From Acidobacterium capsulatum ATCC 51196 (GTDB lineage Bacteria; Acidobacteriota; Terriglobia; Terriglobales; Acidobacteriaceae), in NCBI RefSeq assembly GCF_000022565.1, contig NC_012483.1, positions 3,658,001 through 3,722,000 of the forward strand: a stretch of 64,000 nucleotides of DNA. Direction: 5' to 3'. Below, piece by piece: positions 16,604-26,559 of the stretch (position 1 is its first letter; every line of letters begins with the position of its first letter). Below the pieces are notes generated by a model. The model was not told the DNA's origin, ran no database searches, and saw only the letters and a program-made list of their open reading frames with translations. The position numbers and the translations under genes are program-made.

Positions 16604-18604
16604 ATGGCAAAGATGACATGGGGGCGTAAAGAGACCATTATCTGGCCGCAGAACCGGCCCATCTATACCTACGCAGCGATCTTCTTGGCGCTGACTCTTA
16701 CGGCAGTGTTTGTGTTCGGATGGGTTCGCTTTTTCACCAGACCGTTGCAGTGGTTCTACGCTCCCGTTTATGTCCGCACGTCTATCCTCGGCACCTTCAG
16801 TCGGACACACAGAAGCGAGTACCGGATGCTGTTTCTTACCGGCCACGGATCGAAGCCAGGGCCGGTAATGAATGGGGATGTTGTGCATGGACGGACGCCG
16901 GAACCCGGTGGCCGTGTTCTCCCTCTCGCGCTCTCTGTCACGGCACTTCAACGCGGGAACGACCTCCTCTTTCGCGGCCCGGTACGGAGCTATGTGGATG
17001 CCCGGCTTCATGAGTACCTGAAGGCGGCTGTCTATGAGGGACGCGACGTGTCCGCCATCCTTAAACCGCCCATGCTTTGCGGTGCGGGACTGTTTCTCAT
17101 ATTGCTTCCGTTCGCCGTCACGCTGGACGTGAAGCGGCAAAAAGCGTTGAAGTACGGACGCCGCCTGAAAGGCCCGGAACGACTCACGCCGCAAGCGTTC
17201 AATCGCGCAGTCAAAGGGGATGGCATCGGATTCAAAACCGACGACATGAAGGAGATGATTCGGATTCCCGCGAAGGCCGAAGCACAGCACATGCAGATCA
17301 TCGGTGACACAGGCGCAGGCAAGTCCGCGATGCTTTTTCAGGTGCTCCGGCAGGTACGGGGCCGGGAGGATTCGGCCATTGTGTACGACCCTGCCCGCGA
17401 ATTCGTTAAGCGGTTCTATGACCCGTCGCGTGGCGATGTCATCCTGAATCCCTTCGATAAGCGTTGCCCGTATTGGGGACTAGCCGAGGAGCTGCGTAGT
17501 CGCTCCGAAGCGAAGGCCCTGGCCGCCTCTCTCTTTCAGCCGCCGCAGGACCGGAAGGGTGAGTTTTTCATCGAGTCGCCGCAGAAGATCTTTGCTTTCC
17601 TGATGGCCTATGGGCCGACGCCGGACGAGCTGGTGCAGTGGATGTCCAATCCCGATGAGATCGACCGCAGACTCAAAGGAACGGAGCACGCGCATCTGAT
17701 TGATCCGCGAGCGCACCAGCAGCGGGCCGGTGTTCTCGGCTCCCTCGCATTGGTTGCGGACAGCTTGCGTCTCTTGCCGAAAAAGGGTGAAGGCAACGGC
17801 AGATGGACGGCTACCGAATGGGCCGAGAAACGCCAGGGATGGATCTTCATTACCTCTCTTCCCGCCGAACGCGAGGCGTTGCGTCCGCTGCAAAGTCTCT
17901 GGATTGACTGGCTGGTTTTGCGGCTCCTGAATGAGCCGACCAAAGAGCAAAAGCGGGTGTGGTTTGTTATCGACGAGCTGGCGAGTTTGCAGAAGTTGCC
18001 ACAGCTTCATACGGCCATCACCGAGAGCCGTAAGAGCCGGAATCCGGTGGTGCTTGGCTTTCAGGGAAAGGCCCAACTGGAATACCTGTACGGCCATCTG
18101 GCCGAGGTGATGCTATCGCAGCCAGCGACGAGTGTTTGGCTCACGACAAAGGAGCCGAATGCCGGGGAGTGGGTGAGCAAGTTCATCGGCAAGGTAGAGA
18201 TTGAACGCCTGCGCGAGACGCACTTCGACGGCACTAGATCAGGCCACAACTTCACCATTGAGAGGCAGGTGGAGCCGCTGGTATTGGAGTCGGAAATCTC
18301 AGGCCTGCCCGACCTGCACGCCTTCATGAAGTACCAGAACTATGTAACGTACTTCTCGTTTCCTTACTTCGATATGCCCGAAGTTGCCAAGCCCTTCGAG
18401 CTGCGCGAGCGCACCGACGACAAGCTGCCATACGACCCCACAGCTTTGCGCGAAGGCCGACCGCAGGCGGAATTGAAACAGGAGCCGGAGGCCCCGGTTC
18501 CTGCACCTGAGCCGAATGAGCCTGTTGCTTCGGAGGCGATCCAGCCGGAGCTTTCTGCCGCCCCTGCCGATCAAGAAGAACAGAACGTGATTACGCACGG
18601 TTGA
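16604..18604 (+). CDS. TrwB/TraD-type conjugative coupling protein
   Basis: Hexameric inner-membrane ATPase (666 residues) that hands the relaxase-DNA complex to the T4SS. Two N-terminal transmembrane segments are visible (residues about 21-42 and 160-175, LFLILLPFAVTL), then the T4SS DNA-binding motor domain with Walker A GDTGAGKSA (about 234-242) and Walker B region VWFVIDELASL. The family signature TESRKSRNPVVLGFQGKAQLE follows. The C-terminus after about 600 is acidic and proline-rich. Start ATG 16604 follows AAGGAGATAAGGC. It lies between the TrwA-like and TrwC-like genes. Confidence 0.94.
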   Translation: MAKMTWGRKETIIWPQNRPIYTYAAIFLALTLTAVFVFGWVRFFTRPLQWFYAPVYVRTSILGTFSRTHRSEYRMLFLTGHGSKPGPVMNGDVVHGRTPEPGGRVLPLALSVTALQRGNDLLFRGPVRSYVDARLHEYLKAAVYEGRDVSAILKPPMLCGAGLFLILLPFAVTLDVKRQKALKYGRRLKGPERLTPQAFNRAVKGDGIGFKTDDMKEMIRIPAKAEAQHMQIIGDTGAGKSAMLFQVLRQVRGREDSAIVYDPAREFVKRFYDPSRGDVILNPFDKRCPYWGLAEELRSRSEAKALAASLFQPPQDRKGEFFIESPQKIFAFLMAYGPTPDELVQWMSNPDEIDRRLKGTEHAHLIDPRAHQQRAGVLGSLALVADSLRLLPKKGEGNGRWTATEWAEKRQGWIFITSLPAEREALRPLQSLWIDWLVLRLLNEPTKEQKRVWFVIDELASLQKLPQLHTAITESRKSRNPVVLGFQGKAQLEYLYGHLAEVMLSQPATSVWLTTKEPNAGEWVSKFIGKVEIERLRETHFDGTRSGHNFTIERQVEPLVLESEISGLPDLHAFMKYQNYVTYFSFPYFDMPEVAKPFELRERTDDKLPYDPTALREGRPQAELKQEPEAPVPAPEPNEPVASEAIQPELSAAPADQEEQNVITHG

Positions 18605-18615
18605 GGTAAAACGCC

Positions 18616-21396
18616 ATGCTCAATATCTCGAAACCGCTCTCCGCAAGCCAGGCACAGACTTACCATGCGAAGGAGTTCACCGCTGCTGAGCAGAACTATT
18701 GGAAGCAGGGCGACACCATACAAGGAGAATGGCACGGCAAGCTGGCAGATGAGTTTGGGTTGTCGGGAACCGTAGGCGCAGCGGAGTTTGCCCGTCTCTC
18801 CGAAGGCCAGCACCCGGAAACCGGCAAGCAGCTAGTCTCGCATCGCGTTGTCCACGAGTACAAGAATTCCGAGGGAAAGACAGTCTCCCCGGTCGAACAC
18901 CGCGCCGGTTGGGACGCTACCTTTTCCGCGCCCAAGTCCATCTCTCTGACCGCCCTTGTCGGCGGTGATGACCGGGTACGCGAGGCGCACCGCGAGGCCG
19001 TAAACGTTGCGTTGAATGAATTGGAGAAGTACACGCAGGCCCGCATCGGCGGCAACAATCCCGCCGAAACAACCGGAAAGTTTGCAGCGGCAAAGTTCGA
19101 GCATGACACTGCCCGCCCCGTAGACGGCTACGCCGCGCCGCAGCTCCATACGCACGTTGTCGTCTTCAATATGACCGAGCGCGACAACGGCGCGATGCGG
19201 GCCTTGCAGCCGCACTCGTTATTTGAAAGCCAGCAGTTTGCTACCGCCGTCTATCAATCTCATCTGACCTATAAGTTGCGCGATCTTGGCTATGAAATCG
19301 AGGCGGGCAAGAGCGGAGCACCTGACGTAAAGGGGTTCACAGCGGCCTACCTTGAGGCATCCAGCCCACGCCGCCAGCAGATCGAAGAGGCGCTAGGCCG
19401 CAGCGGTTTCACCGGGCCAGAGGCCGCGCAGATCGCGGCACACAACACCCGCGATAAGAAGGTTATCCTGTCTCCCGCTGAAATCCTGGCCGCACACAAA
19501 CAGATTGCCGATGAGTTCGGCAACCAGGCCGAAAGGGTTGTCGCCGCGGCGCGGCAGCGGCGGATGGAACAAACACAAGAGCGCCTTCCAAACGAAAGGC
19601 AACAGCAGGTACGGGAGGCTGTCACCTTCGCCCGCGATAAAGGCTTCGAGCGTGAGGCCGTCGTAGATGAACGCGCCCTCTATGTGGATGCGTTGCGCCG
19701 GGGTATGGGAGAGATGACGTACCCGGAGGTACGCGCCAGCTTTGAGGCCCGCATCGCCTCCGGCGAGTTCAAACAAATTACCGATGACGGCTCGAAAGCC
19801 GGGCGCAGGTTCACCACGGCGACGACTATCAAAGCTGAAAGTGAAATCGTGCAGAAGGTACGGGACGGACAGAGCCGCGCACCGCAGATCATGGGGATTG
19901 AAAACGCGGTCCCGCTCGTAGACTCGCGTCCTCATTTCAACGCCGCACAGAAACGGGTTGTCGAAGAAGTCCTTACATCCTATGACCGCGTACAGGGATT
20001 GCAGGGGCGGGCAGGCAGTGGCAAAACTTCAGTCTTGGCAACGATACGTGAAGGTGCCGAGAGGAACGGCTACGCCGTAGAAGGGTTTGCACCGACATCG
20101 CGTGCTGCGAAGCAATTGCGCGATGCCGGAATTCAGGCGGATACGTTGCAACGCTTCCTCGCGGGCGGCGGCCTGCAGGTCGCCGGCGGTCCCGCGAGAA
20201 AGCATCTCTATATGGTCGATGAATCGTCTTTGGCATCGACCCAACAGATGCGGGACTTCCTGAATAAGATTGCTCCACAAGACAAGGTGCTGTTGATTGG
20301 CGACACACGCCAGCATCAGGGAGTGGACGCCGGAAAGCCCTTTGAGCAGATGCAGGAAGCAGGCATGAGGATGGCGCAGCTTGACCAGATCATGCGCCAA
20401 AAAGATCCCGACCTACTGAAAGCCGTCGAGCATTTGTCCAACAATGAAACGGCTCTCGGCGTCGAAATGCTTCAGCATCAGGGACGGATTACACAGATTG
20501 AAGACCCGCAACAGCGTATTACGGCCATCGCTAAAGACTATGCCGCCCATCCTGAAAGCACGCTCATCGTCTCGCCCGATAATGCTTCGCGCCGGGCCAT
20601 CAATCAGGCTGTTCGGCAGGAGTTGCAGGCACTTGGCGTCGTAGATAAAACCGATCATTCCATGCGCGTTCTTGCACCGCGCAACGATATGACCGGGGCT
20701 GACCGGGAATGGGCCGCTCGCTATCAGCCGGGAGATGTTCTTCATTACGTGCGCGGCAGCAAAGAACATGGCATCGAGGCCAGAAGCTACGCCCAGGTCG
20801 TGACGACGAATGCGCCCGAAAACCTCGTAACCGTGCGAAAAGTGGACGGTCAGCAAGTCACCTATGACCCGTCACGCTTGCGGGGCGTCGCTGCCTACCG
20901 CGAGATCGAGCGCGAGTTTGCGATTGGCGACCGGGTGCAACTGACGGCCCCAAACCGCGATCTTCAAGTGGCAAACCGGGATCTCGGTACGCTGGAAAAT
21001 TTTGACGATGCGGGGCGCATCACGCTGCTAATGGATAGTGGGAAAAACGTGTCGTTCGACCCGCGAGAAATGCGTCATTTCGATCACGGCTACGCCGTAA
21101 CATCGCACAGTTCACAGGGACTCACGTCAGCGCGAGTCTTAGTAAATATTGATACCCAGGTTCACCCAGAATTAATCAATGGGCGGTTCGCATATGTATC
21201 CGTCTCGCGTGCTTCGCAGGATGTTCAAATCTTTACCAACGACGCCGCGAACCTAGCGGAAAATCTCAGCCACGATGCGTCGAAGACCTCGGCACTGCCC
21301 CTTGTGAAAACAGCAACGGTCATCCCCGATTTAGTGCGGGAACAGAATCCCGTGACCAAGACAGGCCCCTCGGCAGGACTAAGCTTGGCACTCTGA
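18616..21396 (+). CDS. MOBF-family relaxase/helicase (TrwC/TraI-like)
   Basis: Bifunctional conjugative relaxase of 926 residues. The N-terminal relaxase domain has candidate catalytic tyrosines Y15 and Y27 (TYHAKEF, NYWKQGD) and the histidine triad end QLHTHVVVF (about 175-183). The C-terminal SF1 helicase has Walker A GRAGSGKTS (about 464-472), VDESSLAS as Walker B, and VTSHSSQGLTSARVLV near the end. Length matches TrwC (about 966), so it seems complete. It nicks oriT, stays covalently attached and unwinds the strand for transfer. The visible composition becomes more AT-rich right after this gene, marking the edge of the transfer core. Confidence 0.94.
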   Translation: MLNISKPLSASQAQTYHAKEFTAAEQNYWKQGDTIQGEWHGKLADEFGLSGTVGAAEFARLSEGQHPETGKQLVSHRVVHEYKNSEGKTVSPVEHRAGWDATFSAPKSISLTALVGGDDRVREAHREAVNVALNELEKYTQARIGGNNPAETTGKFAAAKFEHDTARPVDGYAAPQLHTHVVVFNMTERDNGAMRALQPHSLFESQQFATAVYQSHLTYKLRDLGYEIEAGKSGAPDVKGFTAAYLEASSPRRQQIEEALGRSGFTGPEAAQIAAHNTRDKKVILSPAEILAAHKQIADEFGNQAERVVAAARQRRMEQTQERLPNERQQQVREAVTFARDKGFEREAVVDERALYVDALRRGMGEMTYPEVRASFEARIASGEFKQITDDGSKAGRRFTTATTIKAESEIVQKVRDGQSRAPQIMGIENAVPLVDSRPHFNAAQKRVVEEVLTSYDRVQGLQGRAGSGKTSVLATIREGAERNGYAVEGFAPTSRAAKQLRDAGIQADTLQRFLAGGGLQVAGGPARKHLYMVDESSLASTQQMRDFLNKIAPQDKVLLIGDTRQHQGVDAGKPFEQMQEAGMRMAQLDQIMRQKDPDLLKAVEHLSNNETALGVEMLQHQGRITQIEDPQQRITAIAKDYAAHPESTLIVSPDNASRRAINQAVRQELQALGVVDKTDHSMRVLAPRNDMTGADREWAARYQPGDVLHYVRGSKEHGIEARSYAQVVTTNAPENLVTVRKVDGQQVTYDPSRLRGVAAYREIEREFAIGDRVQLTAPNRDLQVANRDLGTLENFDDAGRITLLMDSGKNVSFDPREMRHFDHGYAVTSHSSQGLTSARVLVNIDTQVHPELINGRFAYVSVSRASQDVQIFTNDAANLAENLSHDASKTSALPLVKTATVIPDLVREQNPVTKTGPSAGLSLAL

Positions 21397-21543
21397 ATAC
21401 AAGCACCAGCGCACAGCCGATCGCCATCTAGTGAATACCCCACCGACGCGGCTATCGCGGAGCGACTTGGGTAAGGGACGCTTGAGCAAATACTGAGGAT
21501 AGAGAGGTTGCATGCTTTGGATATTAGAATGCTGTGCAGTAGG

Positions 21544-21966
21544 CTACGCGTCTACCGCGACTCTTACCAAGTCCTCGATTGATCGGATCTTCTTGCCAGC
21601 TAATCGAGAAATTCCTCTGTGAAGGTGCAGCCGGAATTGCGTGCTAATCAGCGATGGCGACACGGTCCCAAAATCTTTGATAACACGGGCCAACAAGACT
21701 GCCTTGTATGCATCTTCTTCATGACCAGCGAAAGTCTTCCAATGCATTTCAAGAGAGCTCAGTGCGCTTTCGCCCTCTATAGGAGGCTTCGAGGGTTCTT
21801 GAAGGGAAACACATAGGGCCCACCGGCACAGCACGTTCCAGTGTTCGATCCCGGTATTTCTCTTGAGCGTAATCAGTTGCTGTTTTGCACGCTCAGATAC
21901 TCGTATCGTATCGATGGGAAACGGGTCACCCGGCTTGAAAGTATCCGTTTTTGATTTCTGTGCCAT
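21544..21966 (-). CDS. dndE: DNA phosphorothioation protein DndE
   Basis: A 140-residue protein of the DndE family, a ribbon-helix-helix-like protein that binds nicked duplex DNA and is required for sulfur insertion. The recognised N-terminal block is IDTIRVSERAKQQLITLKRNTGIEHWNVLCRWALCVSL (from about residue 18), with helices following to the end. It is slightly longer than typical DndE (about 110-130). It is the last gene of dndBCDE on the minus strand, overlaps dndD by 41 nt and converges with the relaxase gene. Confidence 0.9.
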   Translation of the reverse strand: MAQKSKTDTFKPGDPFPIDTIRVSERAKQQLITLKRNTGIEHWNVLCRWALCVSLQEPSKPPIEGESALSSLEMHWKTFAGHEEDAYKAVLLARVIKDFGTVSPSLISTQFRLHLHRGISRLAGKKIRSIEDLVRVAVDA

Positions 21967-23893
21967 AAGCCTTCTCGTTGAAATTCAGCAAATAACTTGC
22001 TGCTATGTTGTGGTTGAGCATCCTGAGCATCTGTTCGTCGACTTCTTTGTCGGTCGAGAAAACAATCGTTTGGTGGGAAGCGCTTGGCAAGTAGTGCTGC
22101 GCGATTCGTTGACGATGTATGCCATCGAGACGCCCCAATGGGCTGTCAATAAGAGTCGGAATCTGACGACCGGAGGATTTCGCCAATCCATCGAGTATCG
22201 CAAACGCAAGAATCTGCCGTTCTCCTGCAGACAATTCACCTGGATCTATATGCTTTCCAGAGTTTCCTGTGAGACTCATATGGAAAGTGTGCGGATCGAT
22301 CTTCAAACCAGAAAGAAGTTCAGGCTTGCGTGCGATTAGGCGGAAGCTGGCTAAGATTTTCGAGCTGATGTCTCCGGAATGCCTCTCAACCATTTTGACC
22401 AGATATTCCTGCAGGGACCTATCTACCAACTCAATATGGCGTACCACTCGTTCCGCTTCTGCATTCGAAATACCCTGTTTCAGTCGTGTGCCAAGTGCGG
22501 AGTCCAAGTTCTTACGTGCATCCTCAATTTGTCGATTCCAACGTTCGATCTGGTCATCTAGATTCGCCATAGCCGCCTGTACGCGCGCGAGCTCCGCGTT
22601 TGCATCTTTCAGCTCCCACGTAAGCTCGGCAATCTGCTCTTCAGAGGGGACGGCTTCGATAGCTTGATCAACCTCCGCCAGTTCATTCTTTTGCTTTTCA
22701 GATTCCTTTAAGAGGGCACTTACATCTTTGTTCAGTCGCTTGCGTTGAGCAGCGGAATACCTCTCCAAACGCTCGCTTCGAATTCCGAAGCTCGTTGGAG
22801 GCGTGTTAGATGGAATAGTAGGCACTGTATGAGCGAGTTCAGCTGCAATTTCCTTGCCGATCGAAGCAGGCAACTGAAGTTCTCGCAGGATTCGAACATA
22901 CTCTTTGTCACGCGCTCGGATGGCCTCGATGGTGATCGAAAGCCGCTGTGCCTCATCGCTGCGCCTCACAGCATCGATACCTTGATCGACCAATGCAGAA
23001 CACGCCAATAGAGGAAGTTCACGACCAGCGATCTGCCGCAACTGATCTGAGGTGTGTCGTGACGCTGCATGTAGCTCGGTCTGTCGACGTACCCAGCGTT
23101 CCCGCCGTTCAAAGAGCTCACCCCCACCTTCACGGAAGGTTCGCTCTGCGTTCAAGACCCGCATATTAGCTCGATCAAGAACGTTCGTGAGCGACGCGCG
23201 CTCCTGTGCGAGTGTCGAGCGCTTTTCGAGACTTTCAGCTACTTTACCTTCAAGCACTCGAATTTCGTCGGAGTTCTCTTCGCCCTCTATGGAATTCAGA
23301 CGCCTCCGCTTGACTACTCGGAGATTGGCCCGGAGTTCCTCGATCCGATCAAGATCTAATAGTGTGAAGATGCCTTTCCTGATGATAGAAGCAGCTTGGT
23401 CTGGGGCAGTCAGTGCCTCAATCTTTTCGCCGTCCAAGAAGAAAAGATCGGCAACACGAGCCGGCAGGATGCTTGCGATGAACGTGTCCCAAGTCTGCGT
23501 TAGATCGTCACTTGCCTCAGACCCCTTCCACACCGTGAGTTGCTCTCGCACTTCATTGTTCTGACTCCGCCACCACCGGCGTTCCACACGTATGTGACAA
23601 TCGTCTGCAAGATCATCGAGGATCAGCGTAAGGGTAATGCTTGCGCTCTCATGCAATGCAGCCTGATTGTTGATGAGATGCCTGAGATACTGTTGGTAGT
23701 TCTTGGCACTACGTCCAGGCAATGAGTCTCGTCCATATAGAGCCAATTGAAACGCGTTTAAGAGGGTAGTCTTCCCGCTGCCGTTCAATGCACCAATCAG
23801 AACAATATTGCGGGGAGAACTCACCGCCAATTTTATGGCGTGTCTTCCCCGAAACGGCCCCAAATTCTCTAAGTCAATTTCAAGAAACGTCAT
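21926..23893 (-). CDS. dndD: DNA phosphorothioation ATPase DndD
   Basis: SMC/Rad50-like ATPase of 655 residues, thought to provide DNA nicking or conformational energy for phosphorothioation. Walker A is GALNGSGKTT (34-43); a long coiled coil spans roughly 190-480; near the C-terminus are the ABC signature GELSAGERQILAFAIL and the Walker B/D-loop TLIDSPLGRLD. Start ATG 23893 gives the family N-terminus MTFLEIDLENLGPFRG; a longer frame to 23968 overlaps dndC. It overlaps dndC by 14 nt and dndE by 41 nt, a tightly coupled operon. Confidence 0.95.
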   Translation of the reverse strand: MTFLEIDLENLGPFRGRHAIKLAVSSPRNIVLIGALNGSGKTTLLNAFQLALYGRDSLPGRSAKNYQQYLRHLINNQAALHESASITLTLILDDLADDCHIRVERRWWRSQNNEVREQLTVWKGSEASDDLTQTWDTFIASILPARVADLFFLDGEKIEALTAPDQAASIIRKGIFTLLDLDRIEELRANLRVVKRRRLNSIEGEENSDEIRVLEGKVAESLEKRSTLAQERASLTNVLDRANMRVLNAERTFREGGGELFERRERWVRRQTELHAASRHTSDQLRQIAGRELPLLACSALVDQGIDAVRRSDEAQRLSITIEAIRARDKEYVRILRELQLPASIGKEIAAELAHTVPTIPSNTPPTSFGIRSERLERYSAAQRKRLNKDVSALLKESEKQKNELAEVDQAIEAVPSEEQIAELTWELKDANAELARVQAAMANLDDQIERWNRQIEDARKNLDSALGTRLKQGISNAEAERVVRHIELVDRSLQEYLVKMVERHSGDISSKILASFRLIARKPELLSGLKIDPHTFHMSLTGNSGKHIDPGELSAGERQILAFAILDGLAKSSGRQIPTLIDSPLGRLDGIHRQRIAQHYLPSASHQTIVFSTDKEVDEQMLRMLNHNIAASYLLNFNEKAYGTEIKNGYFQAG

Positions 23894-25418
23894 TTTGCTC
23901 CGGCAGTGTGATGTTGACGAACAGCGAAGGCATGTCTTGGCCGCCGAGTCCGGAGTCTTCAGATGCACTCATTCCTCTTCGACTCAGTGCAACACTCAAT
24001 GCTTCGTCCGCATCAGCGAAAGCGCTTCGTTCCAGGACTCGGTCCAGTTCGTCAAGTAGCTTCGCACGGCTGTGCGTGCTCTTTGACACAGCTTGGGTAG
24101 TGATCAGTTCACGAAGAAGCTCGTAGTGCAAACGCGACTCGACTGTTTGACCATCCGATATCTCGCGAAGCGTCTCAATTTCCGACGTGCGGAGCAGCGG
24201 CACCACAGACACGCTGTTTGCCGAGAATGGTCGCTTCAACGTGTCTTCATAGACTGCGGGAAGGAGATCCTCAACTTCATGCTTATCTTCAATCCAGATT
24301 CGTCGTATCTCTCGCAATTCTTCAATGGTAATCAGTTCGAGGGAGTCGATCCCTTTGGGTAAGTGCTTGTTCACTGTCAACTGCGTTTCTAATAGGGCCC
24401 GAAGCATATTCACGCGATAGCTCTGGGTGTAAGGCCCGTGTACTAAACGATCGTTGTGCACCATGAGGGAACCATTTAAGCGCTTAAACTCTCTCACGTT
24501 GCGATCGTTTAGATTTCCAAGATATTGATTACGAAACTGCAAAAGCGGAAGCATCCACGCTTTATCGGAGTCGTTGGCGATCATTGATCGCATCGACTTG
24601 TCTTCTGTCACCATTGTGCACACGTAGCAACCAAATCTGCTGTCGCCGCAGCTCGGAGTACTCGTATCCACGACCAACGGGCATTCTCCATCTTCAGTTG
24701 CCCCTTGATACATCCCCAGCAGATCCTTATTGTCGATACCCCAAGGATTTTTTACTTGCATCAGATATTGCCAGACATCGTCGTTCGACCAATCGACGAT
24801 CGGCGAGAATACCCAACTTCGGTCTAATTGTCCATGCCGCTGTAATCCAGCCCGCGCATTCTTCGAGTAATGATCAATCGAAGCCGAGCGCACCTGGCTT
24901 TCCGCCTTTCGTGTCCCCAACGCCAAGATGACCTCACCCGCATCGTCGACGACGTTGCGGATAAAATTATTCGACGGGTTTATCTTTAGTCGCTCAGTAC
25001 ACCAACGAAATTTTGGGCGAGGAGCAGGATATCCGCGCCCGATCATGTTTACCCAAAAACGGTCCTTTAGCTCCGGCAACAAGCGATTGGGGCGAAACGG
25101 CAAATCTTGGTCACTCGCGCTCCGTTGCATAGTTAATAAAGACGCATTGACCCAACCGGCAATGATCGGGTTTTCGACGAGCGTATCGGTGCTGATTACA
25201 TGAATGACCTTTGTACGTTTTTCCGCTGGCAGTGCAGCAATGGCTGTCCAAATTAGTTGAAGCGTCGCAGTTGAATCTTTCCCTCCACTGTATCCAACAA
25301 CCCATGGAATCTCATCTGACAGGTATAGAGCCTGCACGTTCTCTGCTAGGAGTTCCAATGTCTTCCGAAAGCCCTGCGCCTTGAATGCAGATTGTCGGCC
25401 CACTTGAGGTGATTTCAT
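23880..25418 (-). CDS. dndC: DNA phosphorothioation protein DndC (PAPS-reductase-like, Fe-S)
   Basis: A 512-residue ATP-pyrophosphatase/iron-sulfur protein that activates the DNA backbone and delivers sulfur. The P-loop-like SGGKDST is at residues 44-50. Cysteines suited to a 4Fe-4S cluster appear at C140 (FRWCTERLK), C257 (SCGDSR), C264 and C267 (GCYVC). The long C-terminal region (about 300-512) is typical of DndC. It overlaps dndB by 4 nt and dndD by 14 nt. All key residues are present, so the modification enzyme appears intact. Confidence 0.96.
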   Translation of the reverse strand: MKSPQVGRQSAFKAQGFRKTLELLAENVQALYLSDEIPWVVGYSGGKDSTATLQLIWTAIAALPAEKRTKVIHVISTDTLVENPIIAGWVNASLLTMQRSASDQDLPFRPNRLLPELKDRFWVNMIGRGYPAPRPKFRWCTERLKINPSNNFIRNVVDDAGEVILALGTRKAESQVRSASIDHYSKNARAGLQRHGQLDRSWVFSPIVDWSNDDVWQYLMQVKNPWGIDNKDLLGMYQGATEDGECPLVVDTSTPSCGDSRFGCYVCTMVTEDKSMRSMIANDSDKAWMLPLLQFRNQYLGNLNDRNVREFKRLNGSLMVHNDRLVHGPYTQSYRVNMLRALLETQLTVNKHLPKGIDSLELITIEELREIRRIWIEDKHEVEDLLPAVYEDTLKRPFSANSVSVVPLLRTSEIETLREISDGQTVESRLHYELLRELITTQAVSKSTHSRAKLLDELDRVLERSAFADADEALSVALSRRGMSASEDSGLGGQDMPSLFVNITLPEQNDVS

Positions 25419-26494
25419 TTGTTGGCTCCCTTCATGTCCTTAACCGTACGTGTCAGCTCCAGTCCTAACTTTTTCTGTATGTGATTAGCCATGAGCAGTT
25501 GGCTCGAATTGGTCTTCGCGATTGCCCCTGCCAACATCGCCCGGCCCTCCCAGTCTTTGGTATTCGACCGCGACCAATCTATGTCACGCAATTTTCGGAG
25601 CTTTCCCTTCCAGTTCTTCGGGAACTGCTGAACCAAGTCCCGTCCCACAATGCCCAGGGCATGTAGAGCGATAGAATGCGCATGAATGAAATCCCTACGC
25701 AGTTCACCTGAAGTTTGGCGGCCTTGTTGAATCAACTGCCATTCCTTCATATGGGAGCCAACAGTGTCCCAAAAATCGATAAGGAACTGCAGCACTTCAG
25801 TTCGGTTTTCAAACGGCCTATTCTCCGTAAGGACTTTGTTCGCTCCGTAAATGGCACTAAGCGTAAAAAGTTTTCGTGAACGCTCCGCAAGCGTGGAACG
25901 CTCAAACTCGACCATATCTCGAAAGATCTTCGTACGAGGAATCGCTTCTTTCGTTATCAGAGCCAAGTCGTCCCGCTGTTCATAGAGAAGACCTAATGAA
26001 CGCGAAGGGCGTGCCGCATGCATGTTTAGATCTGCGAACATCTGCTGGCTTCGAGCCAATCCACGGTCATGAAAAAACACGACGGCAATGCTCTCGTCTC
26101 CGAGACTAGGATCTGCTTTCAGCGCATTTTCAATCGCGGCTCGGCGATGCTGCCCATCGTTGATGATGAACTTCGCATTCATCTCGACACGCAAAAGGCC
26201 CAGTCTTGTCATAGACACGTCTTGGCTCATCGGCTCGAACTGAATGCCGCCGTCTACAGATGCCGTAATGGCAGAAAACGTGTACGAGTCTCTGTTCTTG
26301 ACGATGTAGTCGGATATTTCCGGTATCCGTGCGCGGTTGAGGGTTCTCTGGGCGCGAAGCTCAGGACGCAGCTCTGCCTCATCGAAGATAAATAGCTTTG
26401 GAATCAATCGTAAGGGGCACATTGAGATGTAGTACTCCCGGTTCGATTGAATCCCGCGAATCGCGGGGAACCGGTACTCGAATGCCACATCCAT
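25415..26494 (-). CDS. dndB: DNA phosphorothioation regulator DndB (DGQHR protein)
   Basis: A 359-residue DGQHR-domain protein. The motif FIINDGQHRRAAIENAL places DGQHR at residues 113-117. In characterised dnd clusters DndB is a transcriptional regulator that adjusts modification frequency and is not essential for the chemistry. It is the first gene of dndBCDE. The upstream 65-bp gap to divergent dndA contains an inverted repeat that could be its operator. A second DGQHR protein is encoded at 32515-33636, so the locus carries two diverged members of this family. Confidence 0.94.
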   Translation of the reverse strand: MDVAFEYRFPAIRGIQSNREYYISMCPLRLIPKLFIFDEAELRPELRAQRTLNRARIPEISDYIVKNRDSYTFSAITASVDGGIQFEPMSQDVSMTRLGLLRVEMNAKFIINDGQHRRAAIENALKADPSLGDESIAVVFFHDRGLARSQQMFADLNMHAARPSRSLGLLYEQRDDLALITKEAIPRTKIFRDMVEFERSTLAERSRKLFTLSAIYGANKVLTENRPFENRTEVLQFLIDFWDTVGSHMKEWQLIQQGRQTSGELRRDFIHAHSIALHALGIVGRDLVQQFPKNWKGKLRKLRDIDWSRSNTKDWEGRAMLAGAIAKTNSSQLLMANHIQKKLGLELTRTVKDMKGANK

Positions 26495-26509
26495 GGTGTA
26501 AACCGCTCC

Positions 26510-26553
26510 TGTTTGTATGTAGAATACACAAACAGAGGTAGGATCAACAAACA
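26510..26553 (+). promoter_or_regulatory. Operator-like repeats in the dndB/dndA divergent promoter
   Basis: TGTTTGT at 26510-26516 and its inverted complement ACAAACA at 26528-26534 form a 7-bp dyad with an 11-bp spacer. A third ACAAACA lies at 26547-26553, and both right-hand copies continue as GAG. They fill most of the 65-bp gap between the dndB and dndA starts and could be the DndB binding site. Seen in sequence; the regulator is inferred. Confidence 0.5.
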
Positions 26554-26559
26554 GAGCCT

